A stretch of DNA of 64,000 nucleotides, taken from Neoceratodus forsteri. Its lineage: Eukaryota; Chordata; Ceratodontiformes; Ceratodontidae. The notes beneath the pieces were generated by a model. The model was not told the origin of the DNA. It did no database searches and was given only the letters and a program-made list of their open reading frames with translations. The stretch is taken from positions 494,501,501-494,565,500 of the forward strand of contig CM057451.1 of NCBI GenBank assembly GCA_016271365.2, in the 5' to 3' direction. This document shows positions 44,060 to 55,339 of this stretch, in pieces. Position 1 is the first letter of the stretch, and every line of letters begins with the position of its first letter. A program made the translations under genes and the position numbers.

Positions 44060-44330
44060 GGGATTTGGCACACTGGGGTGGGCTCCCAGCATGCCACCTA
44101 AGTGTTTTGGAGGGGGATGCTGTAGCCGAAGGGGATTGGGCACCCCCATCGGCACATACCAAGGGGGGGCAAGAGTCGAGGGGGATTGGGCACCCCCCCT
44201 CGGCACATAACAAATGGGGGGATGCATTATGCTGATGGGGAGTGGGCTCCCTCATTGGCACATACATTGGGTCAGGGCATGCCGACAGGGGAATTGGGCA
44301 CCCCTGAAGTTGGCATTATGGCAGGCAGCG
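44060..44330 (+). repeat. GC-rich hairpin minisatellite in family F copy C
   Basis: Imperfect units of about 55-65 bp built on GGGGATTGGGCACCCCC followed by a GGCACATA stretch repeat four times. Each core is self-complementary (CCGAAGGGGATTGGG... CACCCCCATCGG). Equivalent but shorter tracts occur in copies A (4725-4860) and B (23330-23600). Confidence 0.6.
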
Positions 44331-44613
44331 TGCAGCCATGTTTTCTGTAATTTCTCACCAGGGAAAGCAGGTCGGGAGGTTCCGCTGCGCATGATGTGCT
44401 TTGCTCGCATTGCAGCGGACCTTTCCTTAGATGTGCTCGCCACATTATGTATTCCTGGTGTGTCGCCGGCATGCAGGCTTATTGGGGAATGAGGGATGCA
44501 CCTACTGATACATGCCCTGCATTCTCCCAACAGTGACCGCACCTCCAAATCTGCTGCTAATGCAATATGTTGGCAGGCGCATAAGTGTCAGCCAACATAA
44601 AAAGTACACACTG

Positions 44614-45597
44614 CCCACTTGTGGTGAATTTTGAGATTGCAGTGTATAGAATGCCATTCAAGTGAACACATTTTGCATCATTTACCACTTAATATAGAAC
44701 AACAATACCCTTACCCACTAGAGGTGATGCTTCCATGACAGGGTTGAGGAACAATGGTGGGGCATTGTGGGAAAAACTTGTGTAATGCTAAATGAAGCAT
44801 TACTCCTTTTTGCTTGGGCAGTCTCCCAGCCCCATCCCCAGCTTTTTTTTTACCCTTTCTCCACAGCAGAAAGAACTCAACAAACAATTATTTTTATTCC
44901 CCCACCAGGTCCTGGAGTCCGTCCACTCAGGCATGATCACCACTGATAGCCACCTGCCTCTGCCCAACTCCACTAACAGACATTGGAGGATGCTAGGAGT
45001 TGCATGGTCAACAGCATCTTCCTCTTAGGGTTCTCTCATATCAGTCACAGTCAGAGACACTGAATGACTATGGGGAATCCTGTCATGCAGGTTGGCCAAT
45101 CCCCCATTTGTCCCAGAGCGCAGGTTGGACCCCCCAATTTGTCTCTCGAGTACCCCAGGGGCTGGGTTTGGCAGGTCGGGAGAAATGTTGGGAAAGGAAG
45201 GAAAGTTTGGACACTCAGCAAGGAGGATTCATGTGCCGATGTCTGTGGGTGCCAGTCGTGTACTACACGACTGCTGACTAGGTCACCATTGGGGGTAGAA
45301 TTCGGTTAGGTCTCTCACATGTTGCTGGTGGCCAGACTTGAGCAGTTGGGGGGGTGATCTCGGATGGTGTTTGATGACCTAGACTAACAAAAAAAAGTAG
45401 CAGCTGCTGGATGGACCAGGCTGGAGTTCCACCACAACTTGCCTAGAACCCAAAGTCAAACAAGACAGGACAGTGCCCACCCAGTAACTGATTGCCCGGT
45501 GCCCTGGTCCAAGGAAGAAAGTGGAGGGACCCACCTCACTGATACCATCCAGCCCAGATACTGTAAGGGGGTTGGGATGGGGATGGGAAATGTTTAC
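44614..45597. other. no gene recognised
   Basis: Nearly 1 kb without recognisable coding sequence or repeat signature. Short frames (for example 45000-45281) match nothing known. Confidence 0.35.
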
Positions 45598-45780
45598 ACA
45601 GTAACATAGAAACAGAAGCTGTCAGCAGAAAAGGACCTCTTGGCCCACCTAGTCTGGCCCAAAGTCTTTACCTACTGTGCTACCATAGACCAGGGGACTG
45701 GCCATCGAGTCTATTGTTCCCCTAGATTCCTGGGGTTTGGTTATGTTTAGCGATTCCACAGGTGTTGAAGTGTTCCAGCA
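45598..45780 (-). mobile_element. CR1 LINE 3' end fragment (minus)
   Basis: AACATAGAAACAGAAGCTG near 45603 is a degenerate CR1 terminal repeat. It is followed by GGCCCACCTAGTCTGGCCC from the CR1 3' untranslated region. The fragment fades near 45780, where the L2-like LINE begins. Confidence 0.6.
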
Positions 45781-46516
45781 TTTATCTCCAATTGGGGCTG
45801 TTGGGAGCGGAGCCGGGTGAGCCTGTATCGGCTGTATGCAGTTGACTGGTTTCTTTTTGGCTCGTCCTGTGTGGAATCTGGATTTTTTGAGGATTACCTA
45901 CATTCCCTGGCTTCTATGTGACTCAACTTGGATTTATATATTATTTTTTATTCGGACAGTGAGAGTGTCCTTCTGTGGTCTCCCTGGTGGTGAGAGGACC
46001 TGGGCATCCACTTTTATTTTCTATTCAAGTTTTAAAGAAGACTTTTTCTGCTTTGGACTTTCTATTTGATTTTGGACTGCCTAACTATGGGTAACTGGAG
46101 TGGGCTGACTTCTCTCATTTCCAGGTTGTGAGAGGACCTGGGGGTGGGGGTGGAGATCACTCTGTAAACTGCAATCCGGTGAGAGGGGCTTGCGGCAGTT
46201 TTATTATTGTTTGGTTGATTAAATTTTTTGGCTTATGCGTTTTTATGTGCTGAGCTTTGGGTTAGGGTATCCTTTTGAGTAGGGGCAGGTTAACATTTTA
46301 TCTATTTTAGGAGGTGGGTTTTGGATTTTATTATCTGTAATGATTCTTTGGACTAGGTACCTGGGTGTCGTGTAATTTGCTTGTGTTTAGCCTGTAGGAT
46401 GTGTAAGCCTCTCTTTCTGGTCGTGCATTATTCATCCTCTGCCCTCCATTCCCTCCATCCTTTTTCTCCCCCTCCATTGCTGCCATCAGCACACCAGCAC
46501 TGTCGGGCGTCGGGTA

Positions 46517-49325
46517 TTGCTCATAGGAGGGGGGTATGGATATCAGAGGATGAATGAGCGGGGACGTCACATTGATGTGGTTAGATCCAGAAGATGTCCT
46601 GGGGAAAAATGGAGCCTGGAACGTGGGACACCAGGCCTAGTCCCCATATCCAAGGGCACCACCATTAGTTTTGCTGGGCAAGCAGCCGGGGCAGCCACTG
46701 AAACCCATTCAACCTGAGCAGTGTTATGCAATGCCAGATCAGTTAAGAATAAGACTGCAATTATTGCAGATCTTGTTGGGACTACTGATCTTGCTTGCAT
46801 CACTGAGACCTGGTTGGATGAAAATGCTGGTCCTATGTTGAAAGCTACAATTCCAGCTGGGTATTCAGTGATTCACCGCTAGAGATTGGACCATGGGGAG
46901 GGGAGGTAGTGGTCTATTTCAGGGCTGAGTTGGGCCTCATGAGTGTACCAGTTGAGGAGGCCGAATCTTTTGGGTGTACCGTGGTGGCAGGTGTGGGTTG
47001 CAGGATAGCTCTTTTCTACTGTCCACCAGGGGATGAGAAGCAATTCCTGTAGGATGTAGCAGATTTCGTCATTGACATGGCACTGGAGTCACCCAGATTG
47101 ATGGTTCTGGGTGACTTCAATGCCTGGATCGATGATGAACTCTCACAATTTGGACAGCACTTCCTCCAGTTGATGACATCACTGGGCCTTACACAGATTG
47201 TTACCTCTGCCACCCATCAACACGGTCACTATCTTGATTTGGTCTTCCTCATGGGGATAGAGGTCTCTGATGTGGGGGTGGAACCTGTTGGATGGTCCGA
47301 TCATTACACCGTGAGATTCAACTTTTGCACCCCTCTTCGTAGGCCTCCCCCTGTGGAGATGGTCAGTTACTGCCCTTTACGGGATGTGTGCTCCGAAGGC
47401 CTGGCAGCGGTGATTGATCGCTCAGAATTTCCTGTGGCTAGCTTGAGTCCTGAGGCCTTGGTGTTGGCCTACAATAAGGCCATTTCCATGGCCCTGGATC
47501 TCATTGCTCCTGTCCACGTTCATCTTCTCCTCCTTCGCCCTCGGCCCCCATGGTTTGATGGGTCCTTGAGGGAGTTGCGATGACTTGGACGTAGGTTAGA
47601 GTGATGTTGGCGGAAATCTGGCCTGAAGGTCAACCACCTTAGATTGGTAGAGCACTATCAGACCTACCAATCAGTGCTCCCCCATAAGAAGGCAGAATTC
47701 CTGTCCTGGGAGACTGCTGCCGCACAAAACCGACCAGCTCAGCTCTTCCGGACCATGGACAGGTTGTGCAACCCAACCTGTCTACAGTTCCAAAGACCTA
47801 TTTCGCAAGAGGAGTGCAATGAGCTTGCTCGATTCTTTGAGAATAAGGTGGCTGACTTCAGGTCAGAGATCCTTACTGTTCACTCTATGGTGGATGCTGG
47901 TGATCGGTGCTCGGTCGCTTCACCTTGTGTTTCCTTGAGTTCCTTTGACCTGCCTGAGTTTGTGGATGTCATACAAATTGTCCACAGTATGCACCCTACA
48001 TGCTGTAGTTTGGATCCGGGTCCAACCTCCCTGATTATGGGATGTTATGACATCATTGGCCCGATCTTGGTTCGGATTGTCCGGTGCTCCCTTGATTCGG
48101 GTGAGTTCCCAAGCTCCGTGAAGGAGGCGGTGGTAACACCCCTCCTGAAGAAAACTTCTTTGGACCCTGACTCTCTAGCTAACTACAGACCAATCTCTAA
48201 TCTTCCTTTTTAAGGAAGGTTACTGAGAAAGTAGTAGCAGTATAACTGGAGAACCACTTGACCATCCATAGCATCAACAAACCTCTCCAGTCCAGTTTTC
48301 AGAAGAGGCATAGTACCGAGACTGTACTGGTTCAGGTGCTTAATGATCTCCTGATGGTGAGAGATCAGAGAAGCTGCACCATTCTGATGCTCCTTGATCT
48401 CTCCTCAGCTTTTGACACTGTAGACCATGGAGTATTGCTTGGGCATCTGAGTTCCATCTGTGGCCTGTCACAAAAGGTTCTCAGATGGTTTACACCTTTT
48501 CGTACCAGTAGAACTCAGAGAGTGGTGTCCAGGGTTGTTTCCTCGGGCCCATTCTCTCTGTCTTGTGGGGTACCTCAGGGTTCAGTGCTTTCCCCCATGT
48601 TGTTCACAGTGTATGTGCTGCCGCTCGGAGACATTGTAAGATGGTATAGGCTGAGGTTTCACTGCTATGCTGATGATACCCAGCTCTACCTGTCTTTTGC
48701 ACCAGACCAGGATAGTGCTGTCTCGGTATTTAACAACTGCCTTGTGGAAATCCAGGACTGGATGAATTTGAGTTGGCTAAAGTTCAACGCGGGAAAAACG
48801 GAGGTGATGGTGGTGGATCCAGGTCACCGGATAGAGGGGTTGAGGACTGGCCAACCCTCTGGAATTTATCTAGGGGGCGCCCAGAGTCTTACCTCTGATC
48901 AGGTGCGGAACCTGGGGGTGGTGCTTCATGATGGGATGACCTTATGATCTCAGTTGTCTGCTGTCGTCAAGTCTTCCTTTTACCGTCTTAGGAACATTGC
49001 CAGGATCAAGCACCTTGTTCTATCTGGAGACCTGCCTGCACTTGTCCATGCCTTTGTGACCTCATGCCTTGATTACTGCAACTCCCTTTACTTAGGACTT
49101 CCTGGGGCTGATATCCACTGCCTGTAGCTAGTGCAGAATGCGGCAGCACGCTTGCTGACCAGGGTTTCTCGAGCATCTCATATTACCCCCGTTCTGCGCA
49201 GTCTGCACTGGCTGCCAATTCAGTGGTGGGTCACCTTTAAGGTTGGTTTACTGACCTATAAAGCCCTACATGGACTTGGCACTGACTATTTGAAAGAGTT
49301 TCTGATTCCCTATCACCCCGAGTGA
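46517..49325 (+). pseudogene. L2-like LINE ORF2 (endonuclease-RT), decayed
   Basis: Endonuclease blocks: NARSVKNKTA, ITETWLDENA, MVLGDFNAWIDDELSQFGQH (catalytic GDFN kept), WSDHYTVRF (SDH kept). RT blocks: NYRPISNLPF, LDLSSAFDTVDHGVLLGHL, SCGVPQGSVLSPMLFTVYVL, YADDTQLYLSF, SWLKFNAGKTEVMVVDPG. The C-terminal LHWLPIQWWVTFKVGLLTYK lies at 49131-49325. Stops or frame changes occur at about 46717, 46880, 47583, 48212 and 48947. It keeps endonuclease residues that copy 1 has lost, so the two copies complement each other for reading the ancestral family. Confidence 0.85.
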
Positions 49326-49595
49326 CAGCTCCGTTCGGCTGGCGAGGGGTTGGTGGAAATTCCAAGGGTGTCTTTGGAGTCATCTGGGGCACATGCATTT
49401 ATGTATGTTGCCCCTACCCTATGGAATTCTCTACCCTGTTGGCTATGGGAGTGCATGACAGTGGGAGGCTTTAAGCAAGTGCTTAAAACTTATTTATGGT
49501 ATCAGGCTTTTAATGGCACTTAGTAAGTGAACCCTGTTGTATTTTTTGTTTTTTATATTGTATTCACTGTTTTACTATTTTTTAATTCTTTTGTA

Positions 49596-49622
49596 AAGCG
49601 CCTTGAAATCTGAAAGGCGCTT
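49596..49622 (+). other. LINE 3' stem-loop
   Basis: AAGCGCCTT (49596-49604), loop of nine bases, then AAGGCGCTT (49614-49622), all nine pairs perfect, 16 bases before the (ATT)n tail. Conserved 3' stem-loops recognised by the element's own RT are known for some LINEs; that role here is inferred. Confidence 0.6.
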
Positions 49623-49660
49623 TTGTGAAATAAAAGTATTATTATTGATTAGTATTATTA

Positions 49661-52600
49661 CTTTTCTGAAACTGTTACAACATTATTAGATTCACACATG
49701 AGCTCTGTTTTAGAGTTACAAACTGCAAAAATTGTGTAATGCTTTTAGCAGTGCACTTTACAAAGAAGCATAAGTTAGAGAAGGTTTCAGTACCTGTAAA
49801 GCAGTGGAGATTCACACATGGCTCAGCAGAGTCTGACACAGGATGTGAAACAGATAGGTTTCATGCTGGTCCAGCACTTCCTGGTACTCCTGCAGCACCC
49901 CCAATCTGGTTACAGCAGTCACTTGCACCTTAGTACCTCAGCTTAAAAGAAAGAGAGGTTAAAAAAGATATTAGGGGTGTGCGAATACCTTATTGCAAAA
50001 ATATTCAGCCATTGTCTGGTAGGCCCCCATGGCTCCTCCCCCCCTTCCTTGGTCAAGAAAGATGCAACACAGTTCTTGGAGGAAATGGCCACAGCCATGT
50101 TTTATTATTTACAATTCTAGATATTAATCTTTATTAAGTCATAAATTACTTTATAATTTGTACTTTAGATTAACACCTTAATCAATTAATATTGAGCAGT
50201 GGGCACTGCAAGGAGGAAGTGCATACCCCAGACCCCCGCACCACCCCCAATTTGGTAGACCCCTTCAGGTGCGGGCCGAGGCATACCTCTGCAGTAGCAG
50301 GACAGGTCACATGGCCAAGGTTCTGATGGCTGCCCCTGTCTGGCGCTGCCGACCATGCAGTCTATGCTGAAGAGGCTGGACCTAGACCCCCCGTGCAAGT
50401 ACAGGTTTTGTGGTCCCCCATCCGCACGTCGACCAGGGGGCCATGATAGCTTCGGGAGAAATGGCATCATTCCCTATTTTCCACTACTTCCCTCCTGGCT
50501 CCTCCTGAGCCGCCACAGGACAGGCCCTGTCCGACCCCCCCAAGCCCTCTGCTCAATCCTTTCCTCCAACATCCTTTTACCCTTAGAAACTCGCCTTGTG
50601 GCTAACACCCCGGGCCCTCCACCAGGCACCAGACGGTATGGTTCCCAACTTCTAGGCCCACTCCGACTGCAGCTTGCCATCAGTGACCCCACCTTGCTGG
50701 CCAACTCGCTGCACCGAGCATGACCCATGGAGAACCTCTCTAGAAGAGGAAACACCATGCTTGAACACTGTCCTGCGCTGGGCACTGTATCAAGAAGTTG
50801 TGCTGTTCTGGTAGTACCCTAGGGGCCCATTCCTCAATCCAGTTGGCCGCCCCTGCTACTGACCAGCAAGTCTGCACTTCCCATAATATCTGTTCTCAGT
50901 ACCTTCTGGGAACCTGTAAGAGACAGCAACAGTCAATGCCAATGCCGATGTTGCAGTGTACCACTTCCTGCCTCACCTAAGGCACCCTATCCCCTTGTTG
51001 GGATACTGCCTGCCTGTTGGGGTGCCACGAAGTCCCCCCAACCTGTTTGACATTCGCCTCTGGTATCCTTAGGCTAGAAGCCCTCCTGGAACCTTCTGTT
51101 GTGTCTGCTGGCCCACCCTGCATCATTCCATACCCTTGAGGTAATGCTCGTGAATATCTGTGGTGTGCATATGGACCTTGCTGTAATTGAGCCATCACTC
51201 AAGTCAAGTTTAATCATAATTCATTACCCCCCTCCCCAAATGTGTCTGGCTCAACTGGGCATGCCTAGATGGCCTTGGAGCTTTCTTCCCCCGAAGCTCT
51301 CCAGTTGTTGGGAGGGAAACCCCCTTTCTATGTATCCCAAAGGGCGTGAAACTGCCCCCTCCAGCTGACTTATCCCGCTATTCCCATGAATAATTGGCTG
51401 ATCCTATTGGTCTTGAAATGCCTTCAGCAGCTACCAGAACCCTTCCTTCTGGATCCCGGTTGGGCTCCTGCTAACCAGATCCTTATTATGCACCTACCAG
51501 CTGCGGTGGTGGATCCAGGATTATACAATGGGGGGTGCTGTGGTGGTGTGCCTACTCGATATGCAACTTTTTAAAATGGTCTTAATCCTTTGTACTATCC
51601 TTTTCATTGCATATTTGACTGAAAACATAATCTATAGATTTGAATGCATATTGTCTCACAGTACTTCCCCAGCAAACTGAAATGCATAGCAGCAGCAAAC
51701 AAGTAAGTTACAATGGTGGTGGTGGTTCATCTGCTCCCACTAAAATCCCCTATATCTGCTACTGATCAGCTGTGTGCATGATGCCTTGTGCTATGCCTGA
51801 GGGCTGGCCACTCAGCCCCCATCTCAGCTTGCCCCCAAAGTTGGGGCCCATTGGTCAGCAGCTGCCAGAATCCTACCTTCCAGACCCTATGAAGTTCCTG
51901 GCAACTTGATTCCCCATTAGAAATCTATCTGCTGTCCGAAATACATGTTATGCTATGCCTAAGGGCCGGCTCCCTGCCCCTTCTCTGCAGGCTCCCGTGC
52001 CCAAGGCCTGCCGTCTGCCCCCTCAGGGCCTCGTCCTGCAGCAACTCCAACCCAGCCCTTGCCATGGAGCCCCTTATCACTTGCTTCTGAGCTAGATCTC
52101 TTACCTGGATTACCCCAAAACCCAGCATTCTTGACCAAATGTGCTAGAATGATTTTGTCCCTTATCCAGGTCTGTGAGGATGTTGCTGCCCGTGTGGTGC
52201 ACCCTCACCCCTTTTTCAACTGCCCCGTTACAGCTCCCCTGGTTACAAGAGAGGCTTTCCTGTGGAAAATTCCTCCACCCTTGCAAGATTGAAGCCCCAC
52301 TCCTACTAGGTAAGGGACAACCCATTACCAATGGGCTACAAGACAACCTGGCCCATGTGCTCACCCCCCTCTGCAGCCAACTGAGGGACTCCTGACAATT
52401 GAGTCCCAGACTGCTGGGGCCCCCCAGCCTTCCTGGGTTTGTTTCCCAGCTTCAACCACCTTGAATGTTGCGTTGCCCTCCTACAGCCGAGGGGGGGGGG
52501 ATATTGTTACCTGTGTCCCCTGATGCTTCCTCACAGAAGACTGCCTGGGTGATACAGCCAATGACTTACCTGTGGAAGAGGGTGCCCTGAGCCAATTAGT

Positions 52601-53480
52601 TGTCTTTGCACCCTGGGTCATGATCAGTGTTATGGCTGGGAGTATATGTTCCTGACTGCTTACTGGGTAGTACTTCTTTGGCAAGGTAGCTATCACCCAT
52701 GTTAACCATTGTGGGGACCTCATAAAGGAAGCAGCATCCCCTCTGACCTGATCTTTGTCAGCCCGTCCTGATATGGGCAGCTACGTCCTGCTAGGACAGA
52801 CATACATCCCATGTTCTGACAACTGCAACCCCATTCTTCACTGTGATGAAAATAGTCTGTTGCATTGATCCAGGGTATGTATTGTCTTGCCTCATTCATG
52901 CTTCACCGCAAAGTCTAACCTATATTGTGCTCATGGACCGATCACTAGACCAATGAGAATTGCAGCATGTATGCTTCTGGCAGCTTGAAAAGGACCTAAT
53001 TTTCAATAAGCACTTGTTAGTGTTCTGAAAGCCATGTTAGTACTCCATAGCTTGCAACAACCATATAAACTGCACATTGCGGTGTTCCACCCTGACCATC
53101 TATTGTACAGTCTAAGTACATAATAGCATGACATCTGCAAATGACAATATATTGACCTGCCCAGCCCTACGATTGCCCATGGTCCTTTGAGAACCACTGA
53201 GTTATGTTCCTGTGAAACGGCTCTCTAGGTGGCTTGTGAATGGGTAGGACCCTGAGTGGAAATACCAAGAGAAAGAATGCCTATGACATGGGAGGAGTGA
53301 GCTAAACAAATACAGAGCACTGCAACCCTGTGACTAATTAGTTTCACTAACATTACAAACCGGGGAGGGGGGGAGAGATAGACTGCCACCGCCTTTTTTC
53401 AGTACCTTCCAAGTGAAATGCTGCAGCTCTCACATCACTGCTAATCAGATTAATGGGAATGGGGGACCCTTTTAAAGACA
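49661..53480. other. no gene recognised
   Basis: About 3.8 kb, C-rich between 50.2 and 52.5 kb, with frames up to 122 codons on both strands but no recognisable domain. Some internal similarity exists (CAGCAGCTACCAGAACCCTT near 51427 and CAGCAGCTGCCAGAATCCTA near 51856; ATGCCTGAGGGCTGGCC near 51793 and ATGCCTAAGGGCCGGCT near 51955), suggesting an old internally repeated element. A G9 run lies near 52492-52500. No support for a host gene. Confidence 0.35.
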
Positions 53481-53489
53481 TGGACCTGA

Positions 53490-53620
53490 AGGGCCATCAC
53501 AGTTCCCAAGGAACTTGTTAAGGGTTACTGAGTAAGGGACTGTAGTAGGATTTGAACCCTAGCCTCCCAGTTCTTAGGCCAGTGTTTTCCCCACTAGATC
53601 ACCCTCCTTCCCTATGCAGC
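53490..53620 (-). mobile_element. tRNA-derived SINE, degenerate
   Basis: On the minus strand GGGTGATCTAGTGGGGAAAA resembles an A box and AGGGTTCAAATCC is an exact match to the B box GGTTCRANYCC, 40-50 bases later. This spacing fits a tRNA-derived Pol III promoter. No tRNA cloverleaf is intact, so this is a SINE and not a tRNA gene. Confidence 0.65.
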
Positions 53621-53914
53621 AGCAGCTGATGCTTCCCTGGTACCCAATTCCTTGTCATAGCTGAACTCTTCATTGCCTTACAGCAGCCAGCCAATCACTG
53701 ACTGCCTAGGTACAAAGGAAAAGGGGCATATTTACAGGATTGCCTCAATCAGGACTTCGAGGTGGCAGTTGCAGTAGTGACAAGTCCTGTGTTCCACCCC
53801 TCACCTGCTTGCCTGGTTTTTGTACCGGATCCCATGCTGTGTTCTGGCTATAGCCTACCGCTAGGCCCCAAGTGCCTGTTATGGGGGGGACCGAAAGCAC
53901 TGGGGACAGTGGGT

Positions 53915-54005
53915 GACTAGCTCAGAGTCCGACAGTATGCAAATTGGGCATTTTGGGCATCAAATCCTGGCCTGCTGGTTGTACCAAATAAGGTAGCCCC
54001 CCTCT
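53915..54005 (-). mobile_element. MIR/CORE-like SINE fragment
   Basis: The + strand reads GTGACTAGCTCAGAGTCCGA then ATCAAATCCTGGCCTGCTGG. This is the reverse form of the MIR-like CORE and B-box region (pattern GTGACTTGCTCAAGGTCACA... ATTCAAACCCAGGTCTGCTG). Only this part is recognisable. Confidence 0.45.
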
Positions 54006-54199
54006 GATACCGACAGAGGGTACTGGGCCCCCAAATTTGCCTACCCTGCAAAAAAAGGGGGAAGGGAGGTGGGGGGGCTCAGCCTTGCTCTACAGCCATC
54101 GTGAGCGCGTTCCCCTTGGGACGCCACCTCTCACAGTGTGGGGCCCTGTAAGACTGGATGAATTGTAAGGCATGGAGATAAGGACTGGAGCCATGCAGG

Positions 54200-54295
54200 G
54201 ATGGATGAAGATGTTCACCTTAGTAGGATTTGAACCCAGTCCCTGGTGATATGAGGCAGAGCCCTACTAGTGTATTACTGATGAACCAGTTAATA
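54200..54295 (-). mobile_element. tRNA-derived SINE fragment
   Basis: AGGATTTGAACCCAGTCCCT on the + strand is the reverse of a B box (GGGTTCAAATCC), exact to consensus. It is followed by a degenerate tRNA-like head (CCCTACTAGTGTATTACTGA). It is one of several neighbouring copies in the same orientation. Confidence 0.5.
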
Positions 54296-54297
54296 GA

Positions 54298-54415
54298 CTT
54301 GCTCAAGATCATGACAGACACTAGTGGGAATTGATGAGAGGCAGACCCTGGTCTCCATGCCCCCAAACCTCTAGGCTTGTTGTTCCGAACCTTTTACCAC
54401 TAAGCCAAATTGTCT
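54298..54415 (-). mobile_element. MIR/CORE-like SINE fragment
   Basis: TTGCTCAAGATCATGACAGA on the + strand matches the reversed CORE (pattern TTGCCCAAGGTCACACAG). It is followed by GCAGACCCTGGTCTCCATGC and TTTTACCACTAAGCCAAATT, the reversed tRNA-like head (pattern TAACCACTAxGCxA). Direct neighbour of the copy at 54200. Confidence 0.5.
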
Positions 54416-54999
54416 ACCCCTACAGATTCACTGAGTTTGCTGTGCCTATGGCAAGCATTTTGTTTTCTTCTTCTTTTTTATATATTTATTTATGTATTTA
54501 TTTATTTATTTTGGTTAAATTCTGCCTGTGACAGTTTGCCTGCTATGTGGGACCAGCCAATAAGTGGTCCCGAAGGCTTCCGTAAAGCACACTAAATCTG
54601 ATAGTGATCCTGTATGCCCATGCATATAAGGCATGAACATATCAGTAGGCCCCCACCTGTCGACAGCTGTGAACTTTGCATAGTGCAAATTATTACACTC
54701 CCAGTACACTTGCTTTGAACAGTTTTGTTGCTATTTGTATTGATGCGACAGCTGCTTCTGGAGACACAAACTGTCGACTGAATGAAGCGAGTTAATAGAA
54801 ATGATTGCAACGTAAACCATGTGGGCCCACTGTATGTAAACAGACAACCATTAATATAGGAAAGTGTGACCTGTTCAACCCATTCCGCTCTGTTTTTTAA
54901 TGGCCAGCGCTATGAGCCATATGCTGCGAGACTGAGAGGTAAGGTGGGCTCCACCGACAGTCCCCGGCCGATGTGGCCTGGCTTTAAAATTCCCTAGGA

Positions 55000-55135
55000 A
55001 GAGGATCAAGTACAGAGGGGTTGAGACTTGCTTAGGATCCTGCTGTATGGAAGTGACAGGTGTGGGATTCAATCCCAGGCTGCTGGGACTCCAGTTCACA
55101 GCTCTGTGCTCTAGCCACTGACCTAAACTGCTTCA
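55000..55135 (-). mobile_element. MIR/CORE-like tRNA SINE
   Basis: On the minus strand it begins GAAGCAGTTTAGGTCAGTGG with CTAGAGCACAGAGCTG (A-box region) and continues to CCTGGGATTGAATCCC (B box with one mismatch). This head is the same as the SINE at 8565-8765 (GAAGCAGTATAG... CCTGGATTTTATTCCC), showing a shared family. Confidence 0.6.
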
Positions 55136-55339
55136 AATAACCAAACTGCGGAGCAGAAACCGACTGGGAGCAGTTTAAAACTTAAAATCCCCACTGCTCC
55201 CAAATAAAGGGGTTACTTTGTCTCATGCTCAACTAATTTTGACCAATACTGAGCAACAGACTGTCACCTAATTGTAATGGTCCCGGTACCAGCACGCCAA
55301 CCGCTTAACATAGAAACATAGAAACATAGAAGTTGACGG

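Larger units (their letters stand above)
42101..44613 (+). mobile_element. foldback repeat family F, copy C
   Basis: The longest copy (2.5 kb). It begins ACAAGCATTTGTCAATGCCG. A first foldback region contains a 119-bp tandem duplication (units from 42272 and 42391). Foldback modules follow at about 42700-42900, 42995-43190, 43275-43470 and 43565-43755, each with TTTTCAACAT-type ends. Next come an exon-like segment with donor GTAAGTATGG (43841-43910) and a GC-rich hairpin tract. It ends near 44613 with CAATATGTT...ATAAAAAGT, similar to copy B's end. The modules share about 270-bp spacing, so the family looks like an internally amplified foldback array. Confidence 0.75.
45781..49660 (+). mobile_element. 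L2-like LINE (copy 2)
   Basis: Same family as 10354-15360, with a shorter leader of about 700 bp (5'-truncated or diverged), a broken EN-RT frame and an (ATT)n-type end at 49638-49660. The 3' untranslated region has a perfect 9-bp stem, AAGCGCCTT...AAGGCGCTT (49596-49622), with a 9-nt loop. The equivalent in copy 1 is weaker. More stops and frame changes than copy 1 indicate an older insertion. Confidence 0.75.

Noticed and set aside
50355..50785. Overlapping 122- and 103-codon frames as a gene
   Set aside because: Both strands are open in the same C-rich segment, a usual effect of composition; no domain was recognised.
53540..53620. Possible tRNA gene, from an exact B box and a near A box
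   Set aside because: The sequence does not fold into a full cloverleaf on inspection, and related copies nearby show it is a degenerate SINE.
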